NCBI RefSeq assembly: GCF_000812465.1
Contig: NZ_JWMA01000201.1
Location: 1-64,000 of the forward strand
Length of the DNA: 64,000 nt
Reading direction: 5' to 3'
Origin: Cupriavidus sp. IDO
GTDB lineage: Bacteria; Pseudomonadota; Gammaproteobacteria; Burkholderiales; Burkholderiaceae
The notes under the pieces are model-generated. The model was not told the origin of the DNA. It ran no database searches and was given only the letters and a program-made list of their open reading frames with translations. How positions within the stretch are numbered: the stretch's first letter is position 1; each line of letters begins with the position of its first letter. Below, one piece after another: positions 43,115 to 52,155 of this stretch. Both the position numbers and the translations under genes were made by a program.

Positions 43115-43255
43115 TGCGATTGGTCGGCGGGCGCAGCCTTGCCTGGCCCGCTGCCCTTGTCTTGCCCTGGTGTTCTGGAGATGGATGCGCCCGGCGCGGC
43201 GCCATCGCATGGAGGCGCAGTGGCATTGTCATCACACTGCCCGATGCGAGAGAGA

Positions 43256-43284
43256 AGGATAATCGTTCGCATTTGAAACTGCAA
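43256..43284 (-). promoter_or_regulatory. Sigma70-like promoter overlapped by a Fur-like box
   Basis: On the minus strand TTGCAG (43284-43279) and TATCCT (43261-43256) are separated by 17 bp. The plus-strand sequence GATAATCGTTCGCATTTGA (43258-43276) overlaps this promoter and matches the 19-bp Fur consensus at about 11 positions. Iron-replete repression of the PepSY-DUF2271-DUF4198-ApbE-reductase operon is the natural reading. Confidence 0.6.
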
Positions 43285-43414
43285 CGATTCGGTAACGCGA
43301 CAGGATTACGGAGCGTTACAGCGCACTATCCTTCTACGGTGACCAGATCGCCCGGCGCGCCGGCAGCGGGCGCGGAGCCTGCGCCGGGCGCGCCCAACCA
43401 CAGCGGAGACGACC

Positions 43415-43795
43415 ATGGAGTTCCTGAATTCCAACAAGGTGCTGCCGGCAGGCCTGCCATTTTCCGAAGCCGTTCGCGTCGGCAACCTGCTCTACCTGTC
43501 CGGACAGATGGGCATCGTGCCCGGCTCGACCCGCCTGGTTCCGGGCGGCATTCGCGAAGAGGCCAGGCAGGCGCTGATGAACATCCGCATCTCGCTGGAA
43601 GCGCATGGCTTGTCGCTGGAGCGGGTGGCCAAGTGCACCATCATGCTGGCCGATATCGGCGAGTGGCAGGTCTTTAACGAGGTCTACAAGGATTTCTTCA
43701 AGCCACCGTATCCGGCACGCAGCGCGCTCGGCGCGAACGGGCTGGCGCTGGGGGCGCGGGTGGAGGTGGAGTGCGTGGCGGTGTTTGCCGAGTAA
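43415..43795 (+). CDS. RidA/YjgF-family protein
   Basis: This 126-residue trimer-forming RidA homolog has normal family length and starts at an ATG preceded by GGAGACGACC. It contains GNLLYLSGQMGIVPG, the conserved arginine in PPYPARSALGAN, and the RVEVECVAVFA end. Such proteins deaminate reactive enamines and imines. It diverges from the iron-linked redox operon and lies 72 bp upstream of a secreted hydrolase; a functional link is not evident. Confidence 0.9.
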   Translation: MEFLNSNKVLPAGLPFSEAVRVGNLLYLSGQMGIVPGSTRLVPGGIREEARQALMNIRISLEAHGLSLERVAKCTIMLADIGEWQVFNEVYKDFFKPPYPARSALGANGLALGARVEVECVAVFAE

Positions 43796-43867
43796 GCCTG
43801 CCAGCCGCCGGCAGCAATTTCTCTTCGCTTGTATGATTTCCGCCGTCACATAAAAACGGGAGGAGAC

Positions 43868-44977
43868 ATGCAAGGGACGACAATCCGGAAGGCTCGCCAT
43901 GGACTGATGGCGCTGGCCCTGGCGACGGCGATGGGATGGAGCCATGCACAGGCCCAAACCGCGCCGGCGCTTCAGCCGCAGGAAGGCGACGTGGTCGTGC
44001 GCGACTTCCGCTTCCAGGACGGCCAGGTGCTGCCGAGCGTGAAGCTGCATTACGCGACGCTGGGCACGCCCAGGCGCGGCGCGGATGGCAAGGTAAGCAA
44101 CGCCGTCTTGCTGCTGCACGGCACCACCGGCACCGGCCGCGCCTTCCTGGCGCCGGCCATGCAGCAGGAACTGTTCGCGCCGGACCAGCCGCTGGATGCG
44201 TCGCGCTACTTCATCATCATGCCGGACGGCATCGGCCGCGGCGGCTCCAGCAAACCGAGCGACGGCCTGCGCGCCGCCTTCCCGCGCTATGGCTACAGCG
44301 ATGTGGTGGAAGGGCACTACCGCCTGCTGACCGAAGGCCTGCACGTCGATCACCTGCGGCTGGTGCTCGGCACCTCGATGGGCGGCATGCAGACCTGGAT
44401 CTGGGGCGCGAAGCACCCCGACATGATGGACGCGCTGATGCCGATCGCCAGCCAGCCGGTGGCAATGGCGGGCCGTAACTGGCTGTGGCGGCGCACGCTG
44501 ATCGAGGCCATCCGCAGCGATCCTGACTGGAAGAACGGCAACTACAGCATGCAACCGGTGCGCTGGACGGACACCGTGCCGCTGTTTGCTTTGATGACAC
44601 AGAGCGCCGTCACCCTGCAGGCATCGGCACCGGGGCGCGAACCGGTCAACCAGTATTTCGACAAGGCCGTGGCCGACGCCCGCAAGAGCTATGACGCCAA
44701 CGATTACCTGTACTGGTTCGAATCGTCATGGGACTACAACCCCGAGCCGGACCTGGGCAAGATCCGCGCGCCGCTCTACGCCGTAAATTTCGCCGACGAC
44801 CTGATCAACGCCGTCGACCTCGGCGTCATGCAACGCACCGTCCCGCGCGTGCCGAACGGCCGCTTCGTCGAAGTGCCGCAGAGCAGCCGCACCTACGGCC
44901 ACCAGACGCTGGCGCATCCGGAGGTGTGGAAGGGGTATCTTGCGCAGTTGCTGCAGGACTTGCCGAAGAAGGATTGA
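43868..44977 (+). CDS. Secreted alpha/beta hydrolase, homoserine O-acetyltransferase-like
   Basis: This 369-residue protein has a Sec signal (MALALATAMGWSHAQAQ) followed by a MetX-like alpha/beta-hydrolase domain. The oxyanion region is LLLHGTTGTG, the nucleophile S170 is in LGTSMGGMQTW, and the C-terminal acid and base are in YAVNFADDLINA and YGHQTLAHPEVW. True MetX enzymes are cytosolic, so a secreted form is more likely an esterase. The ATG at 43868 follows GGAGGAGAC. Confidence 0.85.
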   Translation: MQGTTIRKARHGLMALALATAMGWSHAQAQTAPALQPQEGDVVVRDFRFQDGQVLPSVKLHYATLGTPRRGADGKVSNAVLLLHGTTGTGRAFLAPAMQQELFAPDQPLDASRYFIIMPDGIGRGGSSKPSDGLRAAFPRYGYSDVVEGHYRLLTEGLHVDHLRLVLGTSMGGMQTWIWGAKHPDMMDALMPIASQPVAMAGRNWLWRRTLIEAIRSDPDWKNGNYSMQPVRWTDTVPLFALMTQSAVTLQASAPGREPVNQYFDKAVADARKSYDANDYLYWFESSWDYNPEPDLGKIRAPLYAVNFADDLINAVDLGVMQRTVPRVPNGRFVEVPQSSRTYGHQTLAHPEVWKGYLAQLLQDLPKKD

Positions 44978-45318
44978 TGCGGGCGGCACTGGTCATGGTA
45001 GGCACCGCAGGTGCTGCCACGTGGTGCCGCCCAGAGGGACCGCGAACCGCTATCCGACCGCCGCCGCCTCAATGCCCTCAGCGACCTCTTCAACCCGACC
45101 AGCCAGCAAGCTTAGTGAGGACTGACAGAGTCCTCGCAATGCATCCACCGTGGTCGCTCGCAGGGCTACTGTTCCCTCCTCCTGGGCGTCACACTCGCCC
45201 TGTGCGAGCAGAGTCAGGACGCAGGCAGTGCCTTGTGCAACGGCAGATGCCAGCGGCGACCGGGTCACGGAAGCACTTTTGTCCGGCGTCGAACCCGATT
45301 TCTTTATCCTCCCTCGCC
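44978..45318. other. Intergenic stretch with one candidate small gene
   Basis: It separates the secreted hydrolase from the convergent ChrA gene. A 72-codon minus frame (45050-45268) is the only feature worth noting. Confidence 0.4.
45050..45268 (-). CDS. Possible small hypothetical protein
   Basis: A GTG-initiated 72-codon frame lies directly downstream of chrA on the same strand. Its composition is protein-like and predicted helical (LASAVAQGTACVLTLLAQG, SLSLLAGRVEEVAEGIEAA) with two cysteines. The ribosome binding site is weak and I know no family. It could be a small helical protein co-transcribed with chrA. Confidence 0.33.
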   Translation of the reverse strand: MTRSPLASAVAQGTACVLTLLAQGECDAQEEGTVALRATTVDALRGLCQSSLSLLAGRVEEVAEGIEAAAVG

Positions 45319-46560
45319 TCAGAACATCGCCCCCGCCGCCCATCCCACCACGCCACTGGCAATCACAACCAGCCACGGCGGCAGCTTCCAGACCATCAGC
45401 GCAACCAGCGCCAGCACGACCGCGCCGATATCTAGCGGACCATGGACCGCGCTGGCCCAAACCGGCTGCCAGAGCGCGGCCAGCAGCAGGCCGACCACGC
45501 CCGCATTCACGCCCGCCAGCGCGGCCTGCGCGCGCCGGTTGCGGCGCAGCGTTTCCCAGAATGGCAGTGCGCCGACCACCAGCAGGAAGGCCGGCAGGAA
45601 AATCGCGAGCAGGCATAGCGCGCCGCCGGCCCAGCCCGACGGTTCGATCTGCATCGACGCGCCGAGGAACGCGGCGAACGTGAACAACGGGCCCGGCACA
45701 GCCTGGGCGGCGCCGTAGCCGGCGAGAAAGGTCTCCTTGCTGACCCAGCCGGTGGGCACTACCGCGGCATCCAGCAATGGCAATACGACATGGCCGCCGC
45801 CGAACACCAGCGCGCCGGCGCGATAGAACGCATCCACCATCTTCAGTGCATTCGCGGGATACAGCTGCGCGAGCAAGGGAAGGCCGGCCATCAGCAAAAC
45901 GAAGAGCGTCAGCGCAATGGCTCCCGCACGATGGCTCACCGGCATCGGCAGCGGATCGTGCGCAACAGCCTCGGCTGGACGAATGAGCAGCACCCCCGCC
46001 ACTGCCGCGGCGGCGATGACGCCAACCTGCACCCAGGGGCCGGGCACTGCCAGCACGATGCACGCGGCGGCCACCATGATGGCAATGCGCAAGGCGTCCG
46101 TGCACAGGCTTCTTCCCATGCCCCACACGGCCTGCGCCACCACCGCTACGGCCACCAGCTTCAGGCCGTGCAGTACGCCCGGTGCCGCGGCCATGCCATA
46201 GCGCGCGACGCCGGCCGCGAACAGGATCATGAGCACGGCGGATGGCAGCGTGAACCCGACCCACGCGGCGATCGCGCCGGCATATCCGGCGCGCGACAGC
46301 CCCAGTGCGATACCGGTCTGGCTGCTGGCCGGGCCGGGCAGGAACTGGCACAGCGCGACGAGATCGGCGTAGGTGCGCTCGCTCATCCATTGCCGGCGCC
46401 TGACGAATTCCTCGCGAAAGTACGCGAGGTGCGCGACCGGCCCGCCAAAGGAGGTCAGGCCGAGGCGCAGGAAGATCAGGAAGACGCCAAGCGGGCCGCT
46501 GTGGTGGTGGTCGGCTTCGCCGCCGGCGGCTTCGGTTTCATTGCGTTGCAGGCTTGCCAT
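45319..46560 (-). CDS. chrA: Chromate transporter ChrA
   Basis: This 413-residue inner membrane protein of the CHR family has two homologous CHR domains. The first begins LGLTSFGGPVAHLAYFREEFV with YADLVALCQFLPGPASSQ. The second begins GALVFGGGHVVLPLLD with QAVPGPLFTFAAFLG. ChrA exports chromate by proton-coupled antiport and gives chromate resistance. A His-rich patch (DHHHSGP) precedes helix 1. The ATG at 46560 was chosen over the TTG at 46584. There is no chrB regulator beside it. Confidence 0.9.
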   Translation of the reverse strand: MASLQRNETEAAGGEADHHHSGPLGVFLIFLRLGLTSFGGPVAHLAYFREEFVRRRQWMSERTYADLVALCQFLPGPASSQTGIALGLSRAGYAGAIAAWVGFTLPSAVLMILFAAGVARYGMAAAPGVLHGLKLVAVAVVAQAVWGMGRSLCTDALRIAIMVAAACIVLAVPGPWVQVGVIAAAAVAGVLLIRPAEAVAHDPLPMPVSHRAGAIALTLFVLLMAGLPLLAQLYPANALKMVDAFYRAGALVFGGGHVVLPLLDAAVVPTGWVSKETFLAGYGAAQAVPGPLFTFAAFLGASMQIEPSGWAGGALCLLAIFLPAFLLVVGALPFWETLRRNRRAQAALAGVNAGVVGLLLAALWQPVWASAVHGPLDIGAVVLALVALMVWKLPPWLVVIASGVVGWAAGAMF

Positions 46561-46803
46561 GTCGTTGTCGCTTCCGGTGCGCAAAGCGGGGATTCTGAGG
46601 CTGAATGTGCAATTCGCTCAATCCGGGCGTTGCGGCGCGCGTGGATTGTGGCGCCTCAGTCACGCCTCCTGACGTCAGGAATCCGCGCTGCCTGCGTGGG
46701 TGGTATTACCCAATCAAGTTAGTTGGCTCCCCTGCCGTTATGCGCTGACGCACACCAAAGTGCCACCGATGACAAAAAGCAGAGAACGGAGGAAGGAAAA
46801 CAA

Positions 46804-48357
46804 ATGCTGCAAAACCTGAGCCTGAGGAAAAAGCTGTTATTGCCCCTGGTATTGAGCTGGATATGTTTGCTCGGCATCACATTGTGGAACGCCTGGGAAA
46901 TGCGCCAGTTGCGCATGGATGAACGGCGGCTGGACCTGGCTCACGTGACCGACACCGCGGTGTCGGTGGTGGCCGAATACGAGGCGCTGGTCAAGGCGGG
47001 CAAGCTGTCGGAGGAAGAGGCGAAGCAGCAGGCAGTGGAGCGTGTGCGTGCTATGCGTTTCGGCAGCGACGGCTATTTCACGCTGATGCGCTCCGATATG
47101 GTGGTGATCATGCATCCGATCAAGTCGGAGATGAACGGCAAGAACATGGATTCGATGCAGGATCCCAACGGCACCTTCCTGTTCCGCGAGATTGCCGCCA
47201 TCGGCAAGGGCCCCGGCAAGGGCTTCGTCGAATACCTGTGGGCCAAGCCGGGTGCCGAGGCGCCGCAGCCCAAGCTGAGCTATGTCGCCAACTTCCGTCC
47301 GTGGGACTGGAATTTCATCGCCGGCTTTTACCTGGACGATATCGACGCCGAGTTCCGTGCCTCGCTGCTGAAGGCGTTCGGGCTCCTGCTGGGCGTGGGC
47401 GCGCTGATGACGCTGGTGATGCTGCGCATCGCCACCAGCCTGCAGAAACAGCTGGGCGGTGAGCCGGCGCTCACCTCGCAGATCGCCGCGCGGATTGCCG
47501 AGGGCGATCTTGGCAGCCAGGTGGCACTGCGCCCGGGCGACGACCACAGCGTGCTGTTCGCCATGCAGCGCATGCAGTCGCGCCTGACCGGCGCGATCGG
47601 CAGCATCCGCGGCTCGGCGGATTCGATCGCCGGCGCGGCCAAGCAGATCGCCGCGGGCAATGCCGACCTCTCGCGCCGCAGCGAAGAGCAGGCGGCCTCG
47701 CTGCAGGAAACCGCGGCCAGCATGGAGCAGCTCACCAGCACCGTGCGCCAGAGCGCCGAGAATGCACGCCAGGCCAGCCGGCTGGCCGAGGGCGCGTCCG
47801 ACATCGCCGTGCGCGGCGGCGGCATCGTCAACCAGGTGGTCGACACCATGGGCGAGATCCGGCAGGCCTCGGGCAAGGTGGTGGACATCATCGGCGTGAT
47901 CGAAGGCATTGCCTTCCAGACCAACATCCTGGCGCTGAACGCCGCGGTGGAAGCCGCACGTGCCGGCGACCAGGGCCGCGGCTTTGCCGTGGTGGCCGGG
48001 GAAGTACGCACGCTGGCGCAGCGCAGCGCCACCGCCGCCAAGGAAATCAAGGCGCTGATCGGCAATTCGGCCCAGCGCGTGGAAGACGGCGCGGTGCTGG
48101 TGGAAAACGCCGGCAAGGCGATGGACGAGATCGTCGAAGCGGTCAAGCGCGTGACCGACCTGATGGGCGAGATGCGCGCCGCCACCGAAGAGCAGACCGG
48201 CGGGATCGAGCAGGTCAACCAGGCGGTGTCGCAGATGGACCAGATGGCACAGCAGAACGCCGCGCTGGTGGAAGAGGCCGCGGCAGCGGCCGCCTCGCTG
48301 GAGGATCAGGCCGAGGCCTTGCATCACGCCGTCGGGCAGTTCAGGCTCGCCGCCTGA
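46804..48357 (+). CDS. Methyl-accepting chemotaxis protein with Cache-type sensor
   Basis: This 517-residue transmembrane chemoreceptor has helix 1 at about residues 11-30, then a periplasmic single Cache domain ([34 protein letters not shown]). Helix 2, a HAMP segment and a long cytoplasmic coiled coil follow, with the signalling tip [20 protein letters not shown]. It senses a small ligand, perhaps an organic acid, and controls CheA. No NWETF-type CheR tether ends the protein. GGAGGAAGG precedes the ATG at 46804. Confidence 0.92.
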   Translation: MLQNLSLRKKLLLPLVLSWICLLGITLWNAWEMRQLRMDERRLDLAHVTDTAVSVVAEYEALVKAGKLSEEEAKQQAVERVRAMRFGSDGYFTLMRSDMVVIMHPIKSEMNGKNMDSMQDPNGTFLFREIAAIGKGPGKGFVEYLWAKPGAEAPQPKLSYVANFRPWDWNFIAGFYLDDIDAEFRASLLKAFGLLLGVGALMTLVMLRIATSLQKQLGGEPALTSQIAARIAEGDLGSQVALRPGDDHSVLFAMQRMQSRLTGAIGSIRGSADSIAGAAKQIAAGNADLSRRSEEQAASLQETAASMEQLTSTVRQSAENARQASRLAEGASDIAVRGGGIVNQVVDTMGEIRQASGKVVDIIGVIEGIAFQTNILALNAAVEAARAGDQGRGFAVVAGEVRTLAQRSATAAKEIKALIGNSAQRVEDGAVLVENAGKAMDEIVEAVKRVTDLMGEMRAATEEQTGGIEQVNQAVSQMDQMAQQNAALVEEAAAAAASLEDQAEALHHAVGQFRLAA

Positions 48358-48400
48358 CGCAAGCTCCCGTCATACCGCCGCCCCAGGGCTGCGTGTATGA

Positions 48401-48450
48401 TGGATCGCAGCCGGCACGCCGCGCATGGCGCACCTGCCGGCTGCGATCCA
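48401..48450. repeat. 16-bp inverted repeat in a 5' leader
   Basis: The left arm at 48401-48416 (TGGATCGCAGCCGGCA) and the right arm at 48435-48450 are perfect complements. The 18-nt loop contains an inner 4-bp stem. The structure lies 21 bp before the GlsB-like start and 43 bp after the chemoreceptor stop. No T-run follows, so it may be a leader structure, an mRNA-protecting element or a factor-dependent end. Confidence 0.75.
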
Positions 48451-48471
48451 GACCACTACCGGGAGCAAACC

Positions 48472-48723
48472 ATGATGGCATTCATTGGCACCGTGTTCGT
48501 TGGCCTTATCGTCGGACTGATCGCAAGGGCCATCAAGCCCGGCGACGACAAGATGGGCTGGATCATGACCATCATCCTCGGCATTTTGGGCTCGATCGTG
48601 GCGGGCTACGTGGGACGCGCCGCCGGCTGGTACCAGCCCGGGCAGCCGGCCGGCTGGATTGCCTCGGTGATCGGCGCGATCGTGCTGCTGGTGATCTACG
48701 GGATGGTTCGCCGCAAGCCCTGA
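48472..48723 (+). CDS. GlsB/YeaQ/YmgE-family small membrane protein
   Basis: This 83-residue protein (called transglycosylase-associated, though no such activity is shown) has three hydrophobic segments rich in glycine: FIGTVFVGLIVGLIARAI, WIMTIILGILGSIVAGYVG and WIASVIGAIVLLVIYG. The family responds to general stress. Two ATGs in tandem start the frame after GGGAG. Its end overlaps the convergent penicillin-binding-protein gene by 28 bp. Confidence 0.85.
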   Translation: MMAFIGTVFVGLIVGLIARAIKPGDDKMGWIMTIILGILGSIVAGYVGRAAGWYQPGQPAGWIASVIGAIVLLVIYGMVRRKP

Positions 48724-51700
48724 TCGACCTTCACGACGTCGGCGCCATCCGGAGGCACCGCGGACGCCGTCTCGCGCGGACGTTTGAACTCCGGCATGGA
48801 ATCGCGGCAACGCAGCAGTGCACGGTCGCTGTTCGGCGTAGCCATGGCCGCTACTTGCGGCGCCATATAGCGCAGCAGCCGTACCGCCAGTGCACTGGTG
48901 AAGCTGTAGCGCGCCGCATAGGGCTCGCGGACACTGATGGTGACGGTGCCGAAGAAGCGTTCGCCGAGGACAAAGACGAACGTCGCCGAGCGGGTGACCG
49001 AGCGCGACGAGATCAGGCGCCCGCCCGGGCCGTAGACCTGGAAGCGCTGGTCTCCCGTACCGGTCTTGCCGGCCACCGGCAACGGCGCCCCCCCCTTCCC
49101 CTGCATGACAAAGGCACCCTGGATCGAGCGGGCCGTGCCGCGCTCTACCACGTCCAGCATCGAGCGCCGCACCAGCGTCGTGATCTCCGGCGTCAGCAGG
49201 CGCTTGCCCTGCTGCGGCTGCAGGACAAAGCTGGAAGCATAAGGCGTATTGGCAGCGAATTCGAGGCTGCGCACGGTTGCCGTCTGGCTCGCGACGCCAC
49301 CGCTCAGGATGATGCCTGCCAGCTCAGCCAGCGCAGCCGGCCGATCGCCGGAGGCACCGATCGCGGTGGCGTAGGACGGGGTCAGCGAGTCGAACGGATA
49401 GCCCAGCCGCTGCCAGCGCCGCGCAATGCGCACGAACGCGTCCTTCTCCAGCAAGGTGCGGATGCGGTTGTCCTGCCCGGCCTTGCTGTGGGAGCGGAAC
49501 AGCCAGCGATAGACCAGCTGGCGTTCGTCCTTGCTCTCGCGCAGCAGCTCCGCGAATGTTGCGTCGGGATGATTGCCCAGGTACTCGACCATCCATAGTT
49601 CCAGCGGATGCACGCGCGAGACATAGCCGCGATCGTTCAGCGAGAACTTGTCGTGGCCGTACTTGCGATAGAGCAACGCCAGGTCCTCGCCCGCCAGCTG
49701 CTTGTCGGTCATGCGCGATCGCATGATGCGCACGTAGCTACCCTCGTCCAGGTCGGGCCGTGCGCTCAGCAGCGCCACCGAGAGCCGCACGGCGGTCAGG
49801 TGCGGCGTGCTCACGCGCACGCGGCCCAGCAGCGTGGCCAGCCGCTGCTCCGAATCCTTGCCGCGGTAGCGCTGGTAGAAGCCGAGCATGTAAGCACTGC
49901 CTTCCTGGTCGGCAAAGCGCTCCAGATAGGCGCGCCGTTCGGGCGAGCCGCGGTCTTCGAAGATGGTGGCCATGTCCGGCGTGGCGTGGAACATCTCATA
50001 GCGCACGATGTCACGCATCATCCGGATAAAGACCAGGTTGACCGAATGCTGGAAGCCGACGCGCACGGTCATGATGCGCTCGCCTTCCCATTTCTCGAAA
50101 TTGGTGAAGCTCTGCAGGCCGCCGCCGGTGTAGAAGCCTTCGCCCGCGCTGCCGGAATACTTGCGCTCCATCGCGGCATCGAGCATCGGCATCAGCTCAC
50201 GCTCTTCGGGATTGCGGGCCTTGCTCAGGTAGTCGATCGCCCAGTGGCTGAGGACGTCCTGCCGCGCCAGGTTCACGCTGGCAAGCTCCGCACGGCTCAT
50301 GCCGGCGTAGCGCGCATGCAGCTCGCTGATGATTTCCAGGTATGTCACCAGGGTGCGCAACTTGGCGGTTGACCCCAGGTTGAGACGGGCACCGCTGTTG
50401 ATGTCGAAAGGCTGGTCGACGTTGTCGGCCTGCACCCGCACCACGCTGGCATTGCCCACGCGCTCGAACAGCGTGAAGCTGGCCATGAGCCTGGACGGAT
50501 CGTCCTGGTCGCGCAGCATGTTGTGGCCATAGAGCCCCATCGTGCGCGCCTCGCCCTTGTCGTGCATGCGCACCAGCACATCGGTGACGATGCGCTGGGC
50601 TTCGCGGTTGATGGTGCTGTCCGCTGTCAGGTCCAGCCGGTCCATGTCATAGCGGCTTTCCACACCGGTCAGCCGGCCGATATCCGCACGCACGCGGTTG
50701 ACGGCCTTGCGCGTGATGAACGGCTCCTGCTCCGGCTTCTGGGGCGGCGCTGCCTTTTCCAGCCGCTGTGCCACGGCGGCATCGCGCAGTTCCGGCGTGA
50801 TGATGCCGTTGGCGGCCAGCAGGCGCAGGTAGCTGCCGGTCAGGGCATCCAGGTTGGTGTCATCGCGCCGCAGGTGATAGGACGGGCGGCGCTGCGAAAT
50901 GATCAGCGACAGCGCGCGCTTGAATGCCTGCGCCTGGCGGCCGGTGGGCGCGCGCGGATCCATTTCCTTGAGCAGGCGGTTGATCTCGCTGAAGTCCTCG
51001 CCGTACCAGACCCACAGGGCGTCGCCGATGCCGTTGATCTCGCCAAAGCCCTCGCGGGCGGACAGCGGCACGGTGTTGAGGTAGTCGACCACGATGCGCT
51101 CGCGCGCCCGCTGCGTATCGGGGCCGTCCATATAGGCGCGCAGCGATGCCGAGGCCATCTGGCGGAACTTCTCCGAGATCGACGCGGTGCGGCCCTGCGG
51201 CGAGTGGCGGTACTTCTCGATCTGCGTGGCGAGCGTGCTGCCGCCCGGCGATTCGTGCGACTTGTCGGCCAGCCTGATGGCCTGGTCGAGCACGGCGCGC
51301 GACAGGCGCTTCCAGTCGAGCGCCGGATTCAAGTTCGGATACTCGGGATTGAGCAGGCCCTGGTTCTCGACATACAGCAACGAACTCACCAGCACCGTCG
51401 GGACCGAAGCGAAATCGTCGTACTGGCGTTCCGGGTAGCGCTGGAAGACCAGCGTGAGTGCGTTGCAGTCACGCAGCATCAGGCCTGCCTGGTTCTTCTC
51501 GCGGTATGGAGGAAAGATGCCCTGGTCCATCAGACGGACCATCTCGGGCGACATGCGGGCCTGTTCCGCCGGTACGTAGCCGTGCCGTTCCAGACGCTCG
51601 GCAAACAGCGGCAGCCGGCCGTAGCCGAGACGCGCGTCGTAGGGACCGGAATGGGGAAAACGGATGCTGTCGCTCGCACCCGGCTGCACTTCGAAGGTCA

Positions 51701-51839
51701 GCTGCTTGCCGAAGCGGCCGAGGTAAAGCGCCTGCCACTGCGAATTGTGCACTTCATTGGAAGCGAGACTGTAAATGACATAGACGCCCCCGCAGAGGGC
51801 GACCGTCACACCAGCGAAAATCCAGCCACGACGTGACAC
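48696..51839 (-). CDS. Class A penicillin-binding protein (GT51 plus transpeptidase) with insertion
   Basis: This 1047-residue bifunctional peptidoglycan synthase has one N-terminal membrane helix (IFAGVTVALCGGVYVIYSL). The GT51 domain carries SPGGSTLATQIEK. In the transpeptidase domain, SxxK is S490 in GSTAKLR, SxN is in QHSVN near residue 600, and KTG is at residues 925-927. The gap of about 320 residues between SxN and KTG is far longer than usual; a charged helical block of roughly 200 residues (49377-50012) is inserted. The GTG at 51839 has GGGGAAG upstream. Overall length exceeds PBP1A/1B types. Confidence 0.87.
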   Translation of the reverse strand: MSRRGWIFAGVTVALCGGVYVIYSLASNEVHNSQWQALYLGRFGKQLTFEVQPGASDSIRFPHSGPYDARLGYGRLPLFAERLERHGYVPAEQARMSPEMVRLMDQGIFPPYREKNQAGLMLRDCNALTLVFQRYPERQYDDFASVPTVLVSSLLYVENQGLLNPEYPNLNPALDWKRLSRAVLDQAIRLADKSHESPGGSTLATQIEKYRHSPQGRTASISEKFRQMASASLRAYMDGPDTQRARERIVVDYLNTVPLSAREGFGEINGIGDALWVWYGEDFSEINRLLKEMDPRAPTGRQAQAFKRALSLIISQRRPSYHLRRDDTNLDALTGSYLRLLAANGIITPELRDAAVAQRLEKAAPPQKPEQEPFITRKAVNRVRADIGRLTGVESRYDMDRLDLTADSTINREAQRIVTDVLVRMHDKGEARTMGLYGHNMLRDQDDPSRLMASFTLFERVGNASVVRVQADNVDQPFDINSGARLNLGSTAKLRTLVTYLEIISELHARYAGMSRAELASVNLARQDVLSHWAIDYLSKARNPEERELMPMLDAAMERKYSGSAGEGFYTGGGLQSFTNFEKWEGERIMTVRVGFQHSVNLVFIRMMRDIVRYEMFHATPDMATIFEDRGSPERRAYLERFADQEGSAYMLGFYQRYRGKDSEQRLATLLGRVRVSTPHLTAVRLSVALLSARPDLDEGSYVRIMRSRMTDKQLAGEDLALLYRKYGHDKFSLNDRGYVSRVHPLELWMVEYLGNHPDATFAELLRESKDERQLVYRWLFRSHSKAGQDNRIRTLLEKDAFVRIARRWQRLGYPFDSLTPSYATAIGASGDRPAALAELAGIILSGGVASQTATVRSLEFAANTPYASSFVLQPQQGKRLLTPEITTLVRRSMLDVVERGTARSIQGAFVMQGKGGAPLPVAGKTGTGDQRFQVYGPGGRLISSRSVTRSATFVFVLGERFFGTVTISVREPYAARYSFTSALAVRLLRYMAPQVAAMATPNSDRALLRCRDSMPEFKRPRETASAVPPDGADVVKVDQGLRRTIP

Positions 51840-52155
51840 GTTTCGGCTTCCCCGTAATGCCGGAGCCCACCGGCGAAAATGGTCCGGAGACCAACCCGGA
51901 TGCGCCAACAAAATGAGACCAGCCGTGCCGATACGCCGTGGCACGACGCCGGCATCATATTGTTAGCGCCTCATGAAGCGCAGGCGAGGCGGTGTCGTCT
52001 ACACGCGCCGCCTGTCTTGATATTAGTAGGATCAGAGGCGGAGCGCTGCAAGCATGTGTCACCTCCCACAATCGTTGCAGACGCGCGTCAGTAGCATAGT
52101 CAGCTTTCGTCACATGCCAGGCGAGCCTGCACCGGCATGTGGCGAAGCGTCCCGA
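51840..52155. other. Intergenic stretch
   Basis: This is the leader of the penicillin-binding-protein gene and the tail region after the aldo/keto reductase, which is on the same strand upstream. No gene, terminator with T-run or repeat is supported. Confidence 0.4.

Noticed and set aside
48401-48450. Rho-independent terminator after the chemoreceptor gene
   Set aside because: The stem is strong but no T-run follows on either strand.
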